Source of the DNA: Nitrospiraceae bacterium
Lineage (GTDB): Bacteria > Nitrospirota > Nitrospiria > Nitrospirales > Nitrospiraceae
Direction of reading: 5' to 3'
DNA length: 64,000 nucleotides
Assembly (NCBI GenBank): GCA_009692155.1
Contig: SHZW01000005.1
Coordinates: 40,342-104,341 of the forward strand
How positions within the stretch are numbered: position 1 is the stretch's first letter; the number at the start of each line of letters is the position of its first letter. Positions 1 to 7,652 of this stretch are shown in pieces. Under the pieces are notes generated by a model. The model made no database searches, was not told where the DNA came from, and saw only the letters and a program-made list of their open reading frames with translations. Both the position numbers and the translations under genes were made by a program.

Positions 1-363
1 GGTCGCAATGGCAAGGGGATTGCCGCCTTCACGCGCCAGACTTTCATACAGGCGCCGTCGCTGCGATAGCTCGGCGACGTAGCTGCCGAGATCCTGCGGC
101 GGGAGCGCCAGTTCAGACGCCCAGGCGTCGTTCACGCGCTGCAAGAGCATGGCCCAGACGCGGTCGCGGTTCTTGTCGGCCAATCCTGCGTCGAGCGCCG
201 ACCAGGCCCAGAAGAGGCACAGCGACAGCAGTTCGCGCAGAATCTGATCACCCTGCGCAGGAGAGACGGACAGGCCATAGTCCTCCAATGCGGCCCCGGA
301 GAGGGCGCGGGAGATAATCGCATAGAAGTTCTGCGCGGCGTCGGCCGGCGAAAGTTGCGGCAT
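1..363 (-). CDS. Partial hypothetical protein (N-terminal 121 residues)
   Basis: An open frame starts at the ATG at 361-363 and runs off the left edge of the window without a stop. An AAGGAA element lies about 9 bases upstream of the start. The visible part begins MPQLSPADAA and is soluble, helical and rich in Ala and Leu, with several Trp residues. No signal peptide, membrane segment or motif is recognisable, so I assign no function. The gene is divergent from the outer-membrane barrel gene on its right. The frame is open over its whole 121 codons, which supports real coding. Confidence 0.6.
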   Translation of the reverse strand, partial: MPQLSPADAAQNFYAIISRALSGAALEDYGLSVSPAQGDQILRELLSLCLFWAWSALDAGLADKNRDRVWAMLLQRVNDAWASELALPPQDLGSYVAELSQRRRLYESLAREGGNPLAIAT

Positions 364-431
364 CTTAGTTTTGTTCCTTGATTCCTGCCAGAGTCGGCGC
401 AGCATAACGCAACCGACGGGTTCCGGTCACC

Positions 432-460
432 TTGTCGGTCTGTAGATCGTATGATATACA
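432..460 (+). promoter_or_regulatory. Candidate sigma-70 promoter for the barrel gene
   Basis: TTGTCG at 432-437 and TATACA at 455-460 are separated by 17 bases. They sit 37 bases upstream of the start at 497 and within the divergent intergenic gap. Confidence 0.5.
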
Positions 461-496
461 TTCGCTCTGGGATTATTTACACGCAGGAGGATCACC

Positions 497-1039
497 ATGG
501 GGAGATGGACAATTCATGCCGGCGCCGCCGTACTGATGCTGGCGCTTGTGATGGACGGTTGGGGGTATGCGCAGGTAGAGGAAAAAGGTTGGGGGTTCGG
601 CACCGACCTGGGATTCATTACCGGGACGACGAACAGCACGGTGTTCGCGCTCAATTTTCAGGCCGACTATTACGTCGCCAGGGAATTTTCGATCGGGCCG
701 ATGTTCCAATGGGTGCCGGTCGGCGATCTCAAGCAATACGCCTTTGCCGGCGCGGCCCGGTATCACTATCACGTGAACGATCGTTTCAACATCGTGCCCT
801 TCGCCGGCATCGGGTTTATGCACGCCGATTTGGATACTATACGCGGGGGCGTCCGCATCGACCGCAACGATACCAGTTACTATATTCCCATCGGCGTGTC
901 GTTCGAATATCAGGCCACGCCGAGGCTCGCATTCTCGAATACGATCATGTTCAACCTGCATGACATCAATATGTCTCCCTCGCTGCAGCCGGATACCACC
1001 AGCGTCTCGGTCCTGCTTGGAATGCGATTCGGGCCGTAA
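497..1039 (+). CDS. Small outer-membrane beta-barrel protein
   Basis: A 180-residue protein with a cleavable signal peptide (residues 1-25, ending ...GWGYAQ). It continues as alternating aromatic and polar strands (FALNFQADYYV, YHYHVNDRFN, YYIPIGVSFEY) and ends in RFGP. This is the pattern of an 8-strand outer-membrane barrel of the OmpW/OmpA-N or porin-like class. An AGGAGG site at 485-490 fixes the start at 497. It is a single-gene unit with a candidate promoter upstream and a strong terminator downstream. Its ligand or role cannot be inferred. An overlapping frame starting at 451 lacks these features and was discarded. Confidence 0.8.
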   Translation: MGRWTIHAGAAVLMLALVMDGWGYAQVEEKGWGFGTDLGFITGTTNSTVFALNFQADYYVAREFSIGPMFQWVPVGDLKQYAFAGAARYHYHVNDRFNIVPFAGIGFMHADLDTIRGGVRIDRNDTSYYIPIGVSFEYQATPRLAFSNTIMFNLHDINMSPSLQPDTTSVSVLLGMRFGP

Positions 1040-1062
1040 GCGCGCATTCTGGGAAGGAAAGC

Positions 1063-1102
1063 AAAAGGGCCGGAACGGGTTCATGCCCGTTCCGGCCCTT
1101 TT
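1063..1102. terminator. Bidirectional intrinsic terminator
   Basis: Perfect 17-bp arms (1063-1079 and 1086-1102) surround a 6-base loop. The arms begin AAAA and end TTTT, so either strand yields a GC-rich hairpin followed by a U-run. It lies between two convergent genes. Confidence 0.85.
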
Positions 1103-1121
1103 GTCTGTTCACGCTCCGCCG

Positions 1122-1661
1122 CTACTTGTTGAACCGTACAATCACGGCGCCCATCAAGTCCCCCTGCTTCCAGTCTTTCTTCGGGCTATCCGGGTGCGCG
1201 TTGTGGCAATCGGCGCAGCCTTTCGTGACCGCAAAGTCCGCCGCCAGGCCCTTGACCTGATTGCCGTCCGCAAACGTCAGAATCGGTTGACCCGGATTCG
1301 CCGCCAGCTTTTTCAGCGCGTCTGTTTCCGCCGGCGTCTTGGGCGTGTTGGATTTGTAGATCGGCTGCAGGCCGACCAGGCCCAATTCGAAGCCTTTGAT
1401 CTCCGCACCGATCGCTTTCACGAACTGCGCGTTGAGCATTACCGCGTGATCGTCGCTTTGCCATTTCTCACTCGGCTTCACGCCGGCCTTCTTCACCTGC
1501 TCGATGATCTGCTTGCTGTAGACCGTCCGCACCGCCTTGATCGTTTCCAGCACGGCCTGCGCGGCAATTTCTTGCGCATCTGCCGCCCAGCCGGGCGGCA
1601 CGGCGACGATCAGTGTGGTGAACGCGACGACCAATGTTTTGATTCCGGCCTTACCTATCAT
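1122..1661 (-). CDS. Periplasmic c-type haem protein, DUF3365/Tll0287-like
   Basis: A 179-residue protein starting at the ATG at 1659-1661, behind an AGGAGG site about 5 bases upstream; a longer in-frame start lacks this site. Residues 1-27 form a signal peptide ending GWAAD. One haem c-binding motif, CADCH, lies near the C-terminus. It follows a DUF3365-like sensor/haem domain that includes segments such as LGLVGLQPIYKSNTP and LKKLAANPGQPIL. The family includes periplasmic monohaem proteins thought to act in redox sensing or electron transfer, but the partner here is unknown. It sits just outside the left end of the tRNA-Arg island. Confidence 0.8.
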   Translation of the reverse strand: MIGKAGIKTLVVAFTTLIVAVPPGWAADAQEIAAQAVLETIKAVRTVYSKQIIEQVKKAGVKPSEKWQSDDHAVMLNAQFVKAIGAEIKGFELGLVGLQPIYKSNTPKTPAETDALKKLAANPGQPILTFADGNQVKGLAADFAVTKGCADCHNAHPDSPKKDWKQGDLMGAVIVRFNK

Positions 1662-1767
1662 GGGAGCCTCCTGGGTGAGAGTATAAGAGAGCAACAGGAT
1701 GAGGGATTTGTTTGCCGCCGTCAATTGCTAAAATTGTGAGGAGCGCCGGCTCAACCGAAGGTTGGTA

Positions 1768-1815
1768 TGGTGCGCCCGGAGGGACTTGAACCCCCAACCC
1801 TCGGATCCGAAGTCC
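1768..1815. repeat. Left 48-bp direct repeat: remnant of tRNA-Arg (attachment-site copy)
   Basis: These 48 bases are identical to 11229-11276, the 3' part of the intact tRNA-Arg(TCG), in the same orientation. They include the CCA, the acceptor 3' strand, the T-arm and part of the anticodon arm. Further right, similarity to the D-arm decays (a CTCTAxCCATT block still matches), and no 5' acceptor strand is present, so this copy is not a functional tRNA. The arrangement is that of an attL/attR pair left by integration into a tRNA 3' end. Confidence 0.85.
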
Positions 1816-1933
1816 AACCTCTACCCATTACGACCGATGACGATCGTGTGCGATAGACTACTACGAAACCCCCATGGATTCGGTAGATTACGCTGATTGG
1901 GTTGCGATGGAGAGAGATTGAGGTGGACTGGGA

Positions 1934-1977
1934 ATCGTGACTAAAACCGTGACCGAACCGTGACCAAAACCGTGACC
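1934..1977. repeat. Four ACCGTGACC-type direct repeats (candidate integrase arm sites)
   Basis: ATCGTGACT (1934) is followed by three exact ACCGTGACC copies at 1946, 1957 and 1969. Spacing is 11-12 bases, about one helical turn. A further exact copy lies at 11174-11182 near the other island end. Position and spacing resemble arm-type binding sites of lambda-family integrases; that role is inferred. Confidence 0.5.
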
Positions 1978-2212
1978 GAGGATACAGGGAAGGTTGCGAC
2001 TCCTTACCGCCACTCTCTCACCGACCTTGTGGCTGACGTCTTGCCCCCTGAGGATCAGGATCTCTGGATGCTGACCCCACACTCTGCCTTCAACGGCGAC
2101 GGGCCCGCGCTGGCGAGGCAGAATGTGAAGGTGGAGGGGGGAAAGACTGCTGCTCAGGCCGGGCCGCGGGGGGCTGGAAGAGGGGAGCTTTTTCACGGCC
2201 TCACAGTTGAGT

Positions 2213-2584
2213 TTACAATCGTCGTCGCCTAATTATTGTTGTTCTTGTCCTTCGGGAAACGAAAAGCTCAATCGCATACCATGATCCGTCAGGCCTAGCG
2301 GCTAGCATGCGCTCTTGACGAGCGTCGTAATAAAGAGAACGGCTACCGACAGTACAGGTTAGAAATTCATTTTGGAGAATGTCGCCAAAGGGACGCTTAT
2401 AGTCTTCTGGAATTTGATTCCATGCTCCGTCTGCTTGAACAACGTGCGACAGATTCAGCAAGAAGAGTCCTTCCCGCTGACAATCCGTGAGGCTGCCGAG
2501 CGGCTTAGTACGAAGGTCACGGACCGGGAGACCGCACCCTTCACGTCCGATACGATCTCGGACGCCAGGCTCATCATTGACCAC
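2213..2584 (-). CDS. Possible hypothetical protein, 123 aa
   Basis: The best candidate coding frame in the left island flank. It contains a plausible globular stretch (SRSLYYDARQERM, PDGSWYAIELFV) and ends in a basic tail. I recognise no family, and the ribosome site is weak. A competing 78-residue frame lies on the other strand at 2372-2608. It may be a fragment of an older island gene. Confidence 0.25.
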   Translation of the reverse strand: MVNDEPGVRDRIGREGCGLPVRDLRTKPLGSLTDCQREGLFLLNLSHVVQADGAWNQIPEDYKRPFGDILQNEFLTCTVGSRSLYYDARQERMLAARPDGSWYAIELFVSRRTRTTIIRRRRL

Positions 2585-2718
2585 CTGATTCCGGACAAGC
2601 CTGATTAGATGCCCTGAATCTTGGCCATTCCCAGGTTTAGAGGCTACCGGTGGCTCAAGCTAACGCAGAGGGGAGGCAGATCGACGAGGGAGAGGCGAGT
2701 GGAAATGAGATGAAAGGT

Positions 2719-4212
2719 CTATAGGTTTCCACCCACGTACGCGCGCACTTCCTGCACGTAGGTCTTGAAGGGATCCGCCATGAGAAAGGGTGGGCGTCCC
2801 CGCAGTTGGAGAACGGACCAATTGATGACGTAGTCCGGCAAGAAACGATGTTCTTCGCTGGGAGCCTGTGTCTCAACCCCAGGCCCGCACACGAGCAGAT
2901 GCCGGACCACTTCACCTCGACCGAACGCCCTCGTGTTTCGTGGGGGGTGTTCCTGGGCCAATTCGATCGCCTTGTCTGTCGTGACACGCGGGACGCGGCC
3001 TTCGTCGAGAAGCCCATAGTACAGGCCCCGCTCAGGATGCAGATTGTGATATTCCAGATCCAGGCTCTTGAGCATGGGATCGTCCCAACCGACCTGCTCA
3101 GCCTCACGAAAGGTCTCTAAGAGCCAGAGTTTGGACGCCCAATCCACGCGCCCAACGAGTTTCGCGTAGTCGCCACGTAAGTCGGTCAGCACCTGCTCCC
3201 ACTGCTCAAGCACCCAGTCCGTCTCTTCGTCCTGCCCCTTGTAGTGCTGTTGCACAGCGTCGAGAAACCGCTCCTGAATATCCAGGGCAGAGATGGTCTT
3301 GCCCGAGGCCAACGTCACCAACCACTGCCGCTCCTGATCCCGCGAGATGTCCTGAAGCGCCTCGACCGGCTCTCCGATCTCGAGTCCCTTCGGCTCATGC
3401 CCATCCTCGATGAGCTGCAGGACCAACCCTGTGGTCCCCATCTTCAGCGCCGTTGCGTACTCCGCCATGTTCGAGTCGCCGCAGAGCAAGTGAATGCGAC
3501 GGTACTGGTTCGGGTCCGCCAAGGGCTCGTCGCGGGTATTGATGATGGAGCGATTCTGCTGCACCCACTCGAAGAAATCGTTCACGATGTGGTCGGCGCG
3601 CTGAGAGATTTGAAACGGTAACACCGTACGAGTCCGGGCATCGCGCAGCCCAGGCCGGTGGAGGATGGCCTGGCCGACGCCGACCTGTACCCACCCATCC
3701 GGTGTGGCGGCGGCGCCGACGCGACCAGCCCCCGTGAATACCTGCCTCGTAACCAAGAACGACACAAGGGGGCTGAGACCGCGGCGCGAAAACGGAAACC
3801 TCCTAGTGACGAGATAATTCTCATGGCATCCGAACGTCGCGTCCGTTTCATGATCGATGTTGTTCTTGATCAGCGACACATGGTCCGCCAACCCGGCGCC
3901 TTGCACCGCGCTCTGCACAAGCTGGTCTCCCGCCCGGTCCGACGCCACCAAATCGGTGAGGCTCCCGCACTCCGGCGAGGCATACTCGAGATGGCCCATG
4001 TCCAGATAGATGCGGCCCGCGTTGGTGAGGAATCCGCCGTTGCCAGGCGGCTCATCATGGCCGCGGTGGTGCAGATCAAGGACACCACGCCGTTCAATGT
4101 GGAACACCTGATCGCGAATGCGATGGGCGAGCCAGGAGGGGGAATATTCAGGCCGGTCTTGATTGATCAGCAGGCCATACTCAGTTTCGAGCCCGAAGAT
4201 CCTATTGAGCAT
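2719..4212 (-). CDS. pafA: Pup/UBact--protein ligase PafA
   Basis: A 497-residue carboxylate-amine ligase of the PafA/Dop (glutamine-synthetase-like) family. It attaches the C-terminal side chain of the ubiquitin-like tag to substrate lysines using ATP. Visible features are the nucleotide/metal motif GLETEYG (residues 7-13), the catalytic-base Asp71 in RIYLDMGHLEY, KNNIDHE, the NTRDEP motif and a PafA-like C-terminus (INWSVLQL...DPFKTYVQEV). It lacks the long Dop loop that follows the N-terminal strand in the 6066-7592 paralogue, which is why I call this one the ligase. It has about 25 extra residues between GAGRVG and the QISQRADHI strand compared with mycobacterial PafA. It is the last gene of the proteasome operon, 40 bases after prcA. 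Confidence 0.85.
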   Translation of the reverse strand: MLNRIFGLETEYGLLINQDRPEYSPSWLAHRIRDQVFHIERRGVLDLHHRGHDEPPGNGGFLTNAGRIYLDMGHLEYASPECGSLTDLVASDRAGDQLVQSAVQGAGLADHVSLIKNNIDHETDATFGCHENYLVTRRFPFSRRGLSPLVSFLVTRQVFTGAGRVGAAATPDGWVQVGVGQAILHRPGLRDARTRTVLPFQISQRADHIVNDFFEWVQQNRSIINTRDEPLADPNQYRRIHLLCGDSNMAEYATALKMGTTGLVLQLIEDGHEPKGLEIGEPVEALQDISRDQERQWLVTLASGKTISALDIQERFLDAVQQHYKGQDEETDWVLEQWEQVLTDLRGDYAKLVGRVDWASKLWLLETFREAEQVGWDDPMLKSLDLEYHNLHPERGLYYGLLDEGRVPRVTTDKAIELAQEHPPRNTRAFGRGEVVRHLLVCGPGVETQAPSEEHRFLPDYVINWSVLQLRGRPPFLMADPFKTYVQEVRAYVGGNL

Positions 4213-4223
4213 GGCCGTGAAGC

Positions 4224-4253
4224 AGGTCGAGGTTGATTCCTTGACCTCGACCT
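4224..4253. other. Hairpin in the prcA-pafA gap
   Basis: Perfect 10-bp arms (4224-4233 and 4244-4253) with a 10-base loop fill most of the 40-base gap and end on the prcA stop codon. No U-run follows, so a terminator is unlikely. It could tune pafA translation or mRNA stability. Confidence 0.45.
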
Positions 4254-5068
4254 TAGCCTTTCATCTCTGAGGGCAACAGACGGCCGAGTTCGTCGGCCTT
4301 TAGTGCACGGTACTTCGATGGACCGGGCGCGCCACGCTCCATCACCGCACATTCGACCGTTTTCTCAGCTACTGTCTCGCGAAGGTGCGCGAACAAGGCA
4401 GCAGTGTCTGGAGTCGAGGGAGATGGTTGCTGGTGATCGGACTGTGTGGCATCATGATCCTCCTCGGCCTCCGCTCGCTGCTGCGCCAACGATCCGACAG
4501 CCCAGGCTTGGAGGGCACTACCAACTGCCCGTGGCAACGACGCCGACACAAGCCCCGTTTCGTGTTTGAGATACGCACTCATGTCCTGCTCGACCGCCGG
4601 AGTTGCCGCCACCACAGCCCATCCTGCCGTCTCCTCGAAAGTCCCGTCATAGTTGATCGTCAGGAACGTGTCCTTCTCCGGTTTGAACCCGACTTCGGCG
4701 AGCAGGATCTTCACAATGAACGGTGCCTTGTAGATTTCTTCGAACGCCTGCTTGATGATTGGCGCCAGGCCATTCTTCAGCAGCCGTGCGCCGGTCACGT
4801 CGGATGGTGAGCGGTTGAAGCCCTCCACGTGAGCCATCTCCAGCAGACTGAACCGCAGCTTTTCCAGGTCGGCGGGGTGCCCCATGCCCCCTAACCCGAG
4901 ACGATCGTAAATCTCGTACAACTTCGGCGTGCCACGGCTGACGGTGAGGAGCAGAATGCCGTCCGCATAAGACAGGGCAACAACGGGGCTGCCTTGCTTG
5001 AATTGCTCATCAAGATACTGGCGGCGATTGCCGACCGCTTCGACCCACCGATAGGGTTCTTCATACAT
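4253..5068 (-). CDS. prcA: Proteasome alpha subunit PrcA
   Basis: A 20S proteasome alpha-type subunit that forms the outer gating rings. The alpha fold is seen in SPVVALSYADGILLLTV, YEIYDRLGLGGMG, the helix EMAHVEGFNRSPSDVTGARL and VEVG-like strands (ILLAEVGFKPEKD). It has no N-terminal catalytic Thr, as expected. I choose the ATG at 5066-5068 (MYEEPYRWVE): an AAGGTG site lies 7-8 bases upstream and the start overlaps the prcB stop by 8 bases. The longer frame from 5089 lacks a ribosome site. The protein is 271 residues with a charged, Gln/Ser/Pro-rich C-terminal extension absent from mycobacterial PrcA. Confidence 0.85.
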   Translation of the reverse strand: MYEEPYRWVEAVGNRRQYLDEQFKQGSPVVALSYADGILLLTVSRGTPKLYEIYDRLGLGGMGHPADLEKLRFSLLEMAHVEGFNRSPSDVTGARLLKNGLAPIIKQAFEEIYKAPFIVKILLAEVGFKPEKDTFLTINYDGTFEETAGWAVVAATPAVEQDMSAYLKHETGLVSASLPRAVGSALQAWAVGSLAQQRAEAEEDHDATQSDHQQPSPSTPDTAALFAHLRETVAEKTVECAVMERGAPGPSKYRALKADELGRLLPSEMKG

Positions 5069-5828
5069 GGCGAGACACCTTGGCATCAAAGAGTGGTTTC
5101 AGTGTTGTCTCCGGCGCAACCCGGACTCCAGCTTTCGTAATGAATTTCACCACCGGATACAAGTTCGCCTCACGATTGACCCCGCCCGTCGCCGAATCGA
5201 ACTCTGCAGCACAGGTCAGCAGCCTGAGCGCTTGAATCACGGCGTCTTCCTCGGAGAGTTCGCCGAGCGGCTGAGCACCCCAACTGTTGAGATAATGCAG
5301 GATCCCGCGGATCGTCGGCGACCCTGACCCTGACACCGCGTATTCCACTCCCTCGAACTCTGCCCCGAGAATGTCGTAGAAAAATATCTTGGCCGTCCCC
5401 TGGTCTAAATCATACCCGGCAAAAATTGGGACCACTGCACCAGTCCCGGCTAACGCGGCTGCCACATTGTCCTTCAGCAGTTTTGACACCGCCCGCAGCT
5501 TGCCTTCGAAGCTCAATTCTTGAAGTTGGGTACGGCGATAGTACTTGAACGAGTGTTCCAGCACGCGCACCATCTCGTACGCGGTCGCCGGCACCCCGGC
5601 AATCGCCAGCACGCTGTGCCGATCCAACTCGAGGACTTTGTCTGTCCGATCGTACATCACCATGTTGCCGGCGGTCGCCCGACGGTCCCCGGCGACAAGC
5701 ACTCCGTCCCGATACTTCATCGCCAGAATCGTCGTGCCACTCGTCAACTCTTGCCCGTCCCGGACCGAAGCCGACGTCCCCAACTGATAGCCCTGTTCTT
5801 TCAGCAACTGTAAGAAATCGCCTTGCAT
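5061..5828 (-). CDS. prcB: Proteasome beta subunit PrcB (catalytic)
   Basis: A 255-residue precursor of the catalytic 20S subunit. A 31-residue propeptide ends in TSG and is followed by Thr32, the nucleophile after autocleavage (TTILAMKYRDG). Counting from it, Asp17 (in VLVAGDRRATAG) and Lys33 (in DRTDKVLEL) sit at the canonical active-site positions. The SGSGSP motif and the acidic C-terminal half also fit. It is 46 bases downstream of the UBact gene and overlaps prcA, so the subunits are translationally coupled in beta-alpha order. A GGAG lies about 11 bases before the start. Confidence 0.9.
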   Translation of the reverse strand: MQGDFLQLLKEQGYQLGTSASVRDGQELTSGTTILAMKYRDGVLVAGDRRATAGNMVMYDRTDKVLELDRHSVLAIAGVPATAYEMVRVLEHSFKYYRRTQLQELSFEGKLRAVSKLLKDNVAAALAGTGAVVPIFAGYDLDQGTAKIFFYDILGAEFEGVEYAVSGSGSPTIRGILHYLNSWGAQPLGELSEEDAVIQALRLLTCAAEFDSATGGVNREANLYPVVKFITKAGVRVAPETTLKPLFDAKVSRHV

Positions 5829-5874
5829 GCCAATTTTTTCTCCGTGAGACGCGGTGGGAGGAGCTGTCAGGTCT

Positions 5875-6069
5875 TTATTGACCTGTCCGCTGCCGATACC
5901 GCTCTGCCTGCTTCGGATCGACCTTGCGCATCCGCTTCAGGAGATTGTCCTTATCCGGCGAGCCTGTCTCCGGCCGCTTCGGCCCTCCACCCTCCTCGGA
6001 CGGGCTCGTCGGTTTCGGCATCGGATCGAACGGACGCTCTTTACGATCAAAACCCGTGATGGAATTCAT
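5875..6069 (-). CDS. ubact: Ubiquitin-like protein tag UBact (Pup-type)
   Basis: A 64-residue, highly charged, disordered-looking protein (MNSITGFDRKERPFD...) ending ERYRQRTGQ. The Gly-Gln end is what a Dop deamidase would convert to Gly-Glu before ligation. This fits the UBact family described in Nitrospirota and other Gram-negatives, rather than actinobacterial Pup with its GGQ end. I chose the ATG at 6067-6069 because its ATG overlaps the dop TGA (ATGA) and an AAAGGA site lies 9 bases upstream. In-frame ATGs at 6075 and 6096 are alternatives. It sits between dop and prcB. Confidence 0.85.
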   Translation of the reverse strand: MNSITGFDRKERPFDPMPKPTSPSEEGGGPKRPETGSPDKDNLLKRMRKVDPKQAERYRQRTGQ

Positions 6070-7592
6070 CGCCATTGTTCCTTTCGTTGCCCCCATGCCC
6101 GCAACGCGTCTATAGGCGATGAGGCGTTCTCTAACACAGCAGCCAGCTCCTGTACCTCCGCCGGCTCAAAGAGATCACTCATATCCAAGGTCTTCGGCAG
6201 GATACCACCCGTAAACTTCACTCGCTCCCATTGTATCGACTGAATCTGCTCCCGAAACCGGCGGACACAGAGCCCGCGAATGCCGCCGCGCGTGTCGCAC
6301 GGGCCCACTGTCATGGCCCTCTGGATATCAGCGTCAGTGGTCAGCCGAAACACCTTGCCTTCGCTTTCAAGACCGAAAAAGAGCCCACGGTCTGGATCAA
6401 TGTTGTGATACTCCAAGTCCAGGCTGGCCAACCAGGGATCATCCCAGCCGATACGTTCCTCTCGCGCGAACGTCTCTAAGAGCCAGAGCTTGGTCACCCA
6501 GTCCAGCTGCCCCACCAGCTGCGAGCGGTCACTGGACAAAAGATTCAGCGTCCGTGCCCATTCCCGAAGTACCCAATCTGTTTCCGCGTCCGAGCCGGCT
6601 AACGCCTTATCGGCAGCCAACACATACGTCTCCTGTAGCTCCAGCCCGGAGACGGTGCCACCACCTTTGCGCCGGACGACTGCTTTGAGATCAGTATCAC
6701 GGGAAAGTTCCTTCACAGCCGCGACAGGATTCTCCAACTCGCACTGAGGCGCCGCTCCCCGTTCGATCAGGTCCAAGACTATTCTGGTGGTTCCCACTTT
6801 GAGCGCGGTGGCGTACTCGCACATATTGGCGTCGCCGATGATGAGATGGAGCCGGCGGTACTTCGCGCGATCCGCGTGCGGCTCATCGCGGGTATTCAGA
6901 ATCGGACGGTTGTGCATGGTATCCACGCTCAACTCCGTCTCCATGAAATCTGCGCGCTGCGAGAGTTGATAGTGGCCCGCTCGGAACCCACCTTCTTGCG
7001 TCTCAATCCCAACCTTCCCCGCGCCGGCAATCAACTGCCGGCTCACCAGAAACGGCACCAGGCCCGCCACCATGGCGGTGAAGGGAATCGAGCGTGGTAC
7101 GAGATAATTGTCATGGCACCCGTAACTATGCCCATGAAAGTCCGTATTGTTCTTGTAGAGCTGCACGTGCGGGCCACCCAACGTGCGATTTCGACGCTGG
7201 GCCGCCTGGTGGAGGGTTCGTTCGCCTGCTCGATCGTAGGTCACGAGATCGCGCAGGGTTCGGCACTCGGGCGTGGAATACTCAGGATGCGTATGGTCGT
7301 TATAGAACCGGGCGCCGTTAGGCAACACGAGATCGCTCTTCATTTCATGGAACGAAAAAGGCCGATGGGCATCGACCTTGGCGAACTCCTCCTCTTCCTG
7401 ATCCTGTTGAAGGCCGGACACGCGAAAGCCCCGCGCATCCTCGTGCGGATCCTCCCCGCTATAGTCCCACGTCTTCTCGAACGCGCCGGTCAGATGCGCA
7501 CGCACGAGCTCCATGGACTCGACGACTGGATCAACTACCTCCAGATCGTCTCTCGTAATCCCGTACTCGGTCTCAATCCCAAATAAACGCAT
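6066..7592 (-). CDS. dop: Tag deamidase/depupylase Dop (PafA2)
   Basis: A 508-residue paralogue of PafA. In the known family Dop converts the C-terminal Gln of the tag to Glu and removes the tag from proteins. Diagnostic features are the GIETEYG motif (residues 5-11), the Dop-specific inserted loop (WDYSGEDPHEDARGF, residues 42-56), the catalytic Asp99 in ARFYNDHTHPEYS, the NTRDEPHAD motif and a Dop-like C-terminus (WERVKFTGG...). The stop overlaps the UBact start. It is second in the operon, 60 bases after the ATPase gene, with a small palindrome in that gap. Confidence 0.87.
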   Translation of the reverse strand: MRLFGIETEYGITRDDLEVVDPVVESMELVRAHLTGAFEKTWDYSGEDPHEDARGFRVSGLQQDQEEEEFAKVDAHRPFSFHEMKSDLVLPNGARFYNDHTHPEYSTPECRTLRDLVTYDRAGERTLHQAAQRRNRTLGGPHVQLYKNNTDFHGHSYGCHDNYLVPRSIPFTAMVAGLVPFLVSRQLIAGAGKVGIETQEGGFRAGHYQLSQRADFMETELSVDTMHNRPILNTRDEPHADRAKYRRLHLIIGDANMCEYATALKVGTTRIVLDLIERGAAPQCELENPVAAVKELSRDTDLKAVVRRKGGGTVSGLELQETYVLAADKALAGSDAETDWVLREWARTLNLLSSDRSQLVGQLDWVTKLWLLETFAREERIGWDDPWLASLDLEYHNIDPDRGLFFGLESEGKVFRLTTDADIQRAMTVGPCDTRGGIRGLCVRRFREQIQSIQWERVKFTGGILPKTLDMSDLFEPAEVQELAAVLENASSPIDALRAWGQRKEQWR

Positions 7593-7618
7593 TCGAATTG
7601 ATCCATTGACGATTGGGC

Positions 7619-7639
7619 CATTGAGTCAATGACTCAATG
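7619..7639. repeat. Palindrome between mpa and dop
   Basis: CATTGAGTC (7619-7627) and GACTCAATG (7631-7639) form a 9-bp hairpin with a 3-base loop. It is embedded in a stretch that repeats ATTGA-like words from 7594. No U-run follows. It resembles the iterated-word palindromes at other gaps in this window. Confidence 0.55.
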
Positions 7640-7652
7640 AACAACTCGCTGA

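Larger units (their letters stand above)
1816..2718. other. Gene-poor left flank of the island
   Basis: About 900 bases without a confident gene. Short open frames exist on both strands (for example 1960-2232 on the plus strand), but none has a recognisable domain together with a good ribosome site. Apart from the ACCGTGACC repeats I see no structure. The stretch looks like decayed mobile-element DNA. Confidence 0.5.
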
